This document shows positions 5,900-10,716 of a stretch of 10,716 bases of DNA, one piece after another. Made by a program: the position numbers and the translations under genes. Numbering within the stretch: position 1 is the first letter of the stretch; each line of letters begins with the position of its first letter. Source of the stretch: Rubrobacter sp. (GTDB lineage Bacteria > Actinomycetota > Rubrobacteria > Rubrobacterales > Rubrobacteraceae); NCBI GenBank assembly GCA_019247245.1, contig JAFAPF010000506.1, positions 1 to 10,716 of the forward strand, in the 5' to 3' direction. The notes under the pieces were generated by a model. It ran no database searches and was not told where the DNA came from. It saw only the letters and a program-made list of their open reading frames with translations.

Positions 5900-8407
5900 C
5901 TACCACGAGGTCCTCTCTACCAACAGCTTCTCTGCATCTTCAGTAGGAAGGGGCTTGGCAAAGTAGTAGCCCTGGGCCACATCGCACCCCAGCTCCCGCA
6001 ATCGCGCCAGTTGTTCTTCTGTCTCAACACCCTCCGCTATCACCTGTAGTCCCAACGCGTGACCAAGACTGATCGTTGCCGATACTATGGCCTCATCCCC
6101 TTCGTCTTCTTTTCCGAGCCCGGCAATAAACGAGCGGTCAATCTTCAAGGAGTCTACTGGCATGTGCTTGAGGTAGTAGAGGCAGGAGTACCCCATGCCG
6201 TAGTCGTCAATAGCAAAGCTTACTCCCAACTCTTTCAGCTTCTCAAGCTTGCTCACAGAGAACTCTACGTCTTCCATCACAGCCCACTCGGTTAGCTCCA
6301 GTTGCAGGCTTTGGGGATCCAACTTGGCCTCGTCGAGGAGCTCTGGAATTAGCTCAGCCTGGTGGGCAAACTGGCTCACCGAGAGGTTCACGGCCATCGG
6401 CAATGTTGTGTCAGGGTACTGCTCTTGCCATAGACGCGTCTGTGCGAAGGCTTCTTCCATGACCCACCACCCTATGGGGCGAATCAAGCCCGTCTCCTCC
6501 GCGAGCCAAGCAAACTCTGAGGTAGCGACCACTCCCCGTTCTGGGTGTCTCCAGCGCGCCAGCGCCTCGAAACCGCAGACCTCTCCCGTATTCAGCTTGA
6601 CCATCGGCTGGTAGTACACCTCGAACTCCTGGCGATCGACGGCCCGCCGGAGCTCGCTCTCTAGATCTATGCGCTCCTGGACCTTATTATCCATTTTGGG
6701 GTTGTAGATTTCGTAGTACTCCCTGCCCCTACTCTTGGCCACATACATCGCCAGGTCCGCGTGCCGCAGGATTTCTTTAGGTTTGTCGCCCTCGGTGGGA
6801 TCTCCAAAAGCGATACCGATACTGGAGCTCACGAACGTCTCTCTTCCGTCGATGTAAATAGGCTCCTGCAGCTGCTCCTGAATCCGCTTCGTGACCTGGC
6901 ACGCTTCTTCTACTCCGCAGTGCGCTTCGAGTAAGACGACAAACTCGTCGCCGAACATCCGCCCAACCACATCCCCAGACCTCACCGCTGCCCGCATACG
7001 CTTAGCCACCTCCACGAGCACAGTGTTCCCCGCGTCGTGCCCTAGGGAGTCATTTATGACCTTGAAGCCGTTCAGGTCTATAACGAGCACCGCGACAGAG
7101 CCGTCCTCCTGGCTTCCCAAGCAAGCCAAGGTACTCTGGAGGTGATCCAGGAACGCGGAACGGTTAGGCAACTCGGTCAAGGAGTCATGAGACGCTTGGT
7201 GCCTCAGCCTCTCTTCGAGGGCTTTACGCTCAGTTATGTCCTGGTGGAGACAAATGAGGTGCTTTGGCTGGTTCTCAGAGTCTCGTACCACTGAGACGCT
7301 CGATAGACTCCACACCTCGTGACCGTCGGCGTGTATGTAACGCCTCTCGAGAGTGTAGGGTTCAATCCCTTCCTCCAGCGCCTGCCGAATGTGGTCGCTA
7401 CTGTTCTCGCGATCCTCAGGATGAATAATCTCTGGGTGAGTCTTGTTCAGAAGCTCCTCCTCAGAATAGCCAAGCATCTCGCAATAAGAGTGGTTCACCC
7501 TGAGATGGTTTCTGTCGAGGCCGACCAGGGCAACGCCGACAGGAGCATCCTCGAAGGCACTGCGGAACCTCTCCTCGCTTTCGCGCAGCGCCTCCTCGGC
7601 TTCCTTACGCTCAGTTATGTCGTGAACCACGCAACAGACGGCTTCCTCACGGCAATAAGGGATCACGGTCGCGCTTACCTCGACATCTATCATATTCCCG
7701 TCCCTCCGACGGTACCTCCTCTCGCCTTTGTCGCGTCGCCCCTCATTGTGGTCACGCAGGACGTTAACAGTAACGTCCTCACGCTCGTGAGCTATAAAGT
7801 CGTAGATGCTCCTCCCGAGGAGCTCCTCGGAGCTGTACCCAAGTAGCTCCTCAAAGGCGCTATTAGACTCAAGGACACACCGTTCGTCAGGATCGAATAG
7901 GTAGATGCCCTCTACGCTTTGCTCAACCACTGCCCGGTAGCGCTCCTCGCTCTCCTTGAGTTTCGCTTCCGCCTGCTTACGTTCGGTGATGTCGCGAGCG
8001 ATGCAGCACATGACCTCTTTGCCACTGTAATCGATGAGGTTTGAGCTGACCTCCACCTCTATAAACGAACCATCCTTGCACATATAAGCCCGTTCGCCGA
8101 TGTAGTAGTTCCCCTCATGCAAGATGTGCTGGGTGTTGTCTTCTATGCTTTCGTGGTCATGAGGGGCGAGATCGTAGAGGGTCATCTCGTTTAGTTCGTC
8201 GGACGTATAGCCGAGCAACTCTTCAAATCTAGGATTAGATTCCAAAATACGTTTGGAGGAAACGTCAACCAGATAGATAGCGTCTGCGGTCTGCTCGACC
8301 ACTGCCCGGTAACGCTCCTGGGTCTGGGACAACTCCTCCTCTGCTTGCTTGAGCTGTGTTACAGCGTGTAGAAGATTACCTTCGTATAGTTGATCTTCTT
8401 TAGGCAT
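5900..8407 (-). CDS. PAS-PAS-PAS-GGDEF-EAL c-di-GMP signalling protein
   Basis: This 835-aa cytosolic protein has no signal peptide or membrane segment. A short coiled-coil start (about 10-32) leads to three PAS domains (about 30-140, 153-265 and 277-392), each ending in the DITERK linker. PAS1 and PAS2 are close duplicates. A GGDEF domain follows (about 405-568), with inhibitory-site motif RSGD (476-479) and signature FGDEF (485-489), the first Gly being replaced. The EAL domain (about 580-828) keeps the phosphodiesterase residues: Glu614 in FEALARW, Asn674 in AVNLS, Glu707 in LELTE, Asp734-Asp735 in IDDYGMGYS, Lys755 in LKIDRSF, Glu792 in AEGVET and Gln812 in AQGYYFAKP. I infer mainly c-di-GMP hydrolysis, with GGDEF perhaps regulatory. 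The ATG is supported by AGGGGAAAG at 8412-8420. It stands alone, and its signal is unknown. Confidence 0.93.
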   Translation of the reverse strand: MPKEDQLYEGNLLHAVTQLKQAEEELSQTQERYRAVVEQTADAIYLVDVSSKRILESNPRFEELLGYTSDELNEMTLYDLAPHDHESIEDNTQHILHEGNYYIGERAYMCKDGSFIEVEVSSNLIDYSGKEVMCCIARDITERKQAEAKLKESEERYRAVVEQSVEGIYLFDPDERCVLESNSAFEELLGYSSEELLGRSIYDFIAHEREDVTVNVLRDHNEGRRDKGERRYRRRDGNMIDVEVSATVIPYCREEAVCCVVHDITERKEAEEALRESEERFRSAFEDAPVGVALVGLDRNHLRVNHSYCEMLGYSEEELLNKTHPEIIHPEDRENSSDHIRQALEEGIEPYTLERRYIHADGHEVWSLSSVSVVRDSENQPKHLICLHQDITERKALEERLRHQASHDSLTELPNRSAFLDHLQSTLACLGSQEDGSVAVLVIDLNGFKVINDSLGHDAGNTVLVEVAKRMRAAVRSGDVVGRMFGDEFVVLLEAHCGVEEACQVTKRIQEQLQEPIYIDGRETFVSSSIGIAFGDPTEGDKPKEILRHADLAMYVAKSRGREYYEIYNPKMDNKVQERIDLESELRRAVDRQEFEVYYQPMVKLNTGEVCGFEALARWRHPERGVVATSEFAWLAEETGLIRPIGWWVMEEAFAQTRLWQEQYPDTTLPMAVNLSVSQFAHQAELIPELLDEAKLDPQSLQLELTEWAVMEDVEFSVSKLEKLKELGVSFAIDDYGMGYSCLYYLKHMPVDSLKIDRSFIAGLGKEDEGDEAIVSATISLGHALGLQVIAEGVETEEQLARLRELGCDVAQGYYFAKPLPTEDAEKLLVERTSW

Positions 8408-8442
8408 CTAACTTTCCCCTACTTATAAACTAGTATCACTAC

Positions 8443-8448
8443 AGTATA
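8443..8448 (-). promoter_or_regulatory. Possible -10 element of the PAS-GGDEF-EAL gene
   Basis: TATACT on the minus strand lies 35 bp upstream of the ATG. The sequence 17 bp further up (GGATCG) is a poor -35 match. Two other AT-rich hexamers, GATACT (8432-8437) and TATAAG (8422-8427), compete for the role, so the promoter position is tentative. Confidence 0.25.
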
Positions 8449-8562
8449 TCCCAGATTGCAGGAAACGATCCGACTGGAACCATAATAGCAGCAGTGTGGC
8501 AGCGGTAGGGATAGAACAGAACAGGAAAAGAACCCGGAGCAATTCCGTTTCAAAAACGGTCG

Positions 8563-8701
8563 AGCCTGTTGAAAAACTCCTTAGTGCCCTTTTCTGACTC
8601 TGTTTCACCGGTTGAGAACCTTGTGTTTGGGGTGTTTAGGGCCTGTTTAGGACTCGTTTTGGAGCACCAACTGGTCCGACAACGACTTTTTCAACAGCCT
8701 G
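8563..8701. mobile_element. MITE-like element, about 139 bp
   Basis: AGCCTGTTGAAAAACTCC (8563-8580) and CGACTTTTTCAACAGCCT (8683-8700) are near-perfect inverted repeats. The core CTGTTGAAAAA is shared, and this is a common type of end sequence for bacterial insertion sequences. The pentamer GGTCG occurs immediately outside both ends (8558-8562 and 8702-8706), as expected of a target duplication. No coding frame lies inside. It is either a non-autonomous element or the two ends left by deletion of a larger insertion sequence. Confidence 0.55.
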
Positions 8702-8736
8702 GGTCGTTTTTGGAACTGGACTGGACTCGGTTTGGT

Positions 8737-10504
8737 GGTTCTTCCTGGCTTTCGATGAAAAGGTGCGGCATGCTGGCAGCTGAGGCTGCGGTTCAGTGGA
8801 TCATCGAGGTCAGTCATGCCAAACCTACTATACTGCCCGATCCCGAAACTTTGCACCTGGTCTGCGTCTCTACTGAGACGAACGCCATCACGCTCACTGC
8901 CAGCACCACCGCATCTGAAGCCCACTGTGCGCCAAGCTCTCCAGACGCAGACACTCCCGGTATGTCAGGATGCTCTATAACCTTCCCTGGCAGGGAATCC
9001 CCCTCACCTTGTGCCTCCACGTCTGCCGCTTCTTCTGCGACGAGCCGCTCTGCGATAGAGCTATCTTCGCTCAACGGTTGCCTGGCGTGGTAGCCCACTA
9101 TGCACGCCGCACCAAGAGGTTATTAGATGGGTGGTTCACCCACGTCTCATTCGTCCTCTGAGGAGAAGCAGGGGCGAGACTTCTGAGAGATCTCGGGGTG
9201 AAGGTCTCTAGCGACACCCTGCTTAAGCACATCCGCTCGCTGCACTTTCAATGTACAACGATACCTCGAGTCTTGAGCGTAGATGACTTTGCTTTTCGGC
9301 GTGGGCGGCAGCTACGGGACCATCCTTGTGGATCTTGAACGACACAGCCTAGTGACATCCTCCCAAACAGAAGCGCTGAGACGTTCGCAATCTGGCTCAA
9401 AGAGCATCCAGGAGGTGTCGAGGTGGTAAGCCGCGACCGCAGTGGAGAAGTACACTGAGGCCATCAGACGCTCAGCGTCCGCTACCGTACAAGTGGTGGA
9501 CCGCTTCCGCTTGCTCAAGGACTTCAAAGGCGTTGTTCTGAGAGTGTTCAGAAGACACTCGGAAGTTATCGAGCGCGTGCTGGCACCAAGCCAGTCCTCA
9601 GCGTCACTGACGCGCTTGAGGTTGGACCGCGAGGCTTCTCGTCAGCACACGCGCGAACAGAGGTAAGTCTTATTCGAATCCGTCCATGCCCTGGTACAAC
9701 AGGGAATGAACAAGTCCGCCGTCGCAAGGATACTTGGGATACACCGCCATACGGTACAGAAGTATTCAGCACTGAATGTAGTTCCCCAGCGAAAACCCTA
9801 CGTTCACAAGAGAAGTGCCCTGTCACCTTACGAAGGTTACATCCTCAAGCGGTGGGTCAACGGATGTCGCCACGCCACGCAGATTTAAGGAGATCGTCGA
9901 GCAAGGCTACCCCGGCGCGTACCGCAACGTCGCCTGCATCACCGGATATCTAACGAAGCGAGAGTGTGCTGGAGAACCATCACTTGAGGCGCCCGTGGGG
10001 CTTTCTCCTACTTAAGCAGTAGGGACGATGATTATTCGTCCCGAAAAGCGCAAAGAGAAGGAGCAGTTGGCCATCGACCAACTGAGGAGAGTCCACGACG
10101 GAGTTCGAAAGTCTGCGTGTGTACTCGAAGAGTTTGCCTAGATGCTGCGAGAGAAGAAAGAGAGCAAAGAAGGTGCTGAGAAGTCTTCTGATGCTCGGAA
10201 GCGATTAGAGACGTGGATAGCAAAAGCAGAAGGCTCCGGGACATCGGAGCTCAGAGCGTTCGTGGTCAAGTTACAGGACTTTGAGGCGGTCCTGGCAGCG
10301 ATGATCCTACCCTACAGCCAGGGCCAGACTGAGGGCAGGGTCAACAAGCTCAAGCTCATCAAGCGCTCGATGTACGGACGCGGAAAGTTCGATCTGCTCA
10401 GACAGCGTCTGCTGTACGCTGCCGCGAGTTGAACACCAATGCTCTTCCGAGCAGGCCTGCAAGCAATTCATCAGATTGAAGAACCACCAAAGCGGGGTAA
10501 GTCC
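8737..10504 (+). mobile_element. Degenerate ISL3-family insertion sequence
   Basis: The broken transposase (8816-10432) lies between candidate ends. The left end starts GGTTCTTCCTGGCTTT (8737-8752). The reverse complement of the right end starts GGACTTACCCCGCTTT (10504-10489). They agree at 10 of 16 positions, and both resemble the GG..CTTCC..GCTTT style I associate with ISL3 ends. The span of about 1.77 kb fits a member with the long, HTH-bearing transposase. No clear 8-bp target duplication remains (GGTTTGGT against AGTGGGTT). The element is not mobile on its own. The right end stops one base before a tRNA-Leu 3' fragment. Assignment of the family is firm from the protein; the exact ends are approximate. 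Confidence 0.7.
8816..10432 (+). pseudogene. ISL3-family transposase, multiply frameshifted
   Basis: Joining frames gives an almost full-length transposase. It begins at ATG 8816 with MPNLL, then LPDPETLHLV after a shift near 8828. A shift around 8925-8940 destroys the first half of the zinc ribbon; SRYVRMLYNLPWQGIPL and RFFCDEPLC, the second Cys pair, remain. A TGA at 9159 precedes GEAGARLLRDLGVKVSSDTL and SVDDFAFRRG (first catalytic Asp, 9282-9287). Further shifts lie near 9300, 9355-9378 and 9445, around ETFAIWLKEHPG and VVSRDRSG (second Asp, 9435-9437). QVVDRFRLLKDF, a TAA at 9664 and the helix-turn-helix GMNKSAVARILGIHRHTVQ follow. The rest has a shift near 9885, TAA 10013, TAG 10139 and QGQTEGRVNKLKLIKRSMYG (catalytic Glu, 10331-10333). 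It cannot make an active enzyme. Confidence 0.88.
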
Positions 10505-10505
10505 A

Positions 10506-10532
10506 GTGGGTTCGACTCCCACCTCCGGCACA
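10506..10532 (+). repeat. Direct repeat copy 2: tRNA-Leu 3' fragment, possible attachment site
   Basis: T stem GTGGG, loop TTCGACT, CCCAC, acceptor strand CTCCGGC and ACA match 26 of 27 bases of 5359-5385 in the same orientation. No anticodon arm, D arm or 5' acceptor strand precedes it; instead the presumed ISL3 right end lies one base upstream. It is therefore a fragment and not a second tRNA gene. It could be the outer attachment site of an integrated segment or the stump of a disrupted tRNA copy. Confidence 0.7.
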
Positions 10533-10716
10533 AGTATTTCACTGATTATAAGTTGAATAGTTATTACACAGCTAGGTCGGAGAATCCACATTTTGCGAAT
10601 AAAAACTCTCTCTAGAAAACACTGGAAAGCTCTAGAGAAGCCCTACACCTCTGCTGCAGGTGCTAATTCTTCTTCCTACCGCTCTTTACGCACTATTAGG
10701 ACCGGACAATGAGCAT
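10533..10716. other. AT-richer stretch without a supported gene
   Basis: No coding frame can be supported here. It contains an 8-bp inverted repeat TCTCTAGA (10609-10616) / TCTAGAGA (10631-10638) with a 14-nt loop. An ATG at 10709 follows AGGACCGG and might open a gene that runs off the window, but only two codons are visible, so this cannot be judged. Confidence 0.4.

Noticed and set aside
8423..8608. 61-codon minus-strand open frame upstream of the c-di-GMP gene
   Set aside because: It runs through the MITE-like inverted end and lacks a ribosome binding site or recognisable domain.
10440..10530. A second complete tRNA ending at 10530
   Set aside because: Only the T arm and 3' acceptor strand are present. 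No GCCGGAG 5' strand, D arm or anticodon arm could be found upstream.
10307..10591. Minus-strand 94-codon open frame containing VPEVGVEPT
   Set aside because: The motif comes from the antisense of the tRNA-Leu fragment at 10506-10532, and the rest is antisense to the transposase remnant.
1..10716. CRISPR array, toxin-antitoxin pair, defence cluster or integrase gene
   Set aside because: No regular repeat-spacer pattern and no frame with such domains was seen on either strand. All larger frames are explained by the liv operon, the c-di-GMP gene, the transposase remnant or their shadows.

Overview
The window suggests a mid-GC actinobacterium, possibly a relative of Rubrobacter or another deep-branching actinobacterial lineage. 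This rests only on the style of the transporter proteins and of the ISL3-type transposase remnant, so treat it as a low-to-moderate confidence guess. No taxonomic marker gene is present.

Region 1 (1-5299, minus strand) is a complete branched-chain amino-acid ABC transporter operon, transcribed in the order livK-like lipoprotein, livH, livM, livG, livF. A TTGACA-18-GATAAT promoter (5224-5253) drives it. The leader of about 90 nt contains a 12-codon open frame (5136-5174) whose stop lies just before the livK ribosome binding site. livG overlaps livM by 8 nt, livF follows livG after 3 nt, and livM has no obvious ATG/GTG start. The binding protein captures substrate outside the membrane, LivH and LivM form the channel, and LivG and LivF hydrolyse ATP.

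Region 2 (5254-5899) holds a divergent tRNA-Leu(CAA) gene with its own TATAAT box. It is followed by about 500 bp without a protein gene. That stretch contains several hairpins, the degraded 3' half of a second tRNA-like sequence, and a perfect 20-bp inverted repeat.

Region 3 (5900-8407, minus strand) is one large cytosolic c-di-GMP signalling gene with three PAS domains, a GGDEF domain whose signature is altered to FGDEF, and an EAL domain with its catalytic residues intact. It probably works mainly as a sensor-controlled phosphodiesterase.

Region 4 (8408-10716) is mobile-element debris. It contains a MITE-like element of about 139 bp with 5-bp flanking repeats, then a heavily decayed ISL3-family insertion sequence (about 8737-10504) whose transposase is broken by several frameshifts and stops. 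One base after the presumed right end of that element lies a 27-bp near-perfect copy of the 3' end of the tRNA-Leu gene. The two copies flank 5.1 kb in direct orientation, as left by integration at a tRNA gene, but no integrase is present. The last 180 bp hold no gene that can be supported.

No clearly new multi-gene system is visible. The points most worth checking are the tRNA-flanked segment, the liv leader frame, the livM start, the 20-bp palindrome and the altered GGDEF motif.
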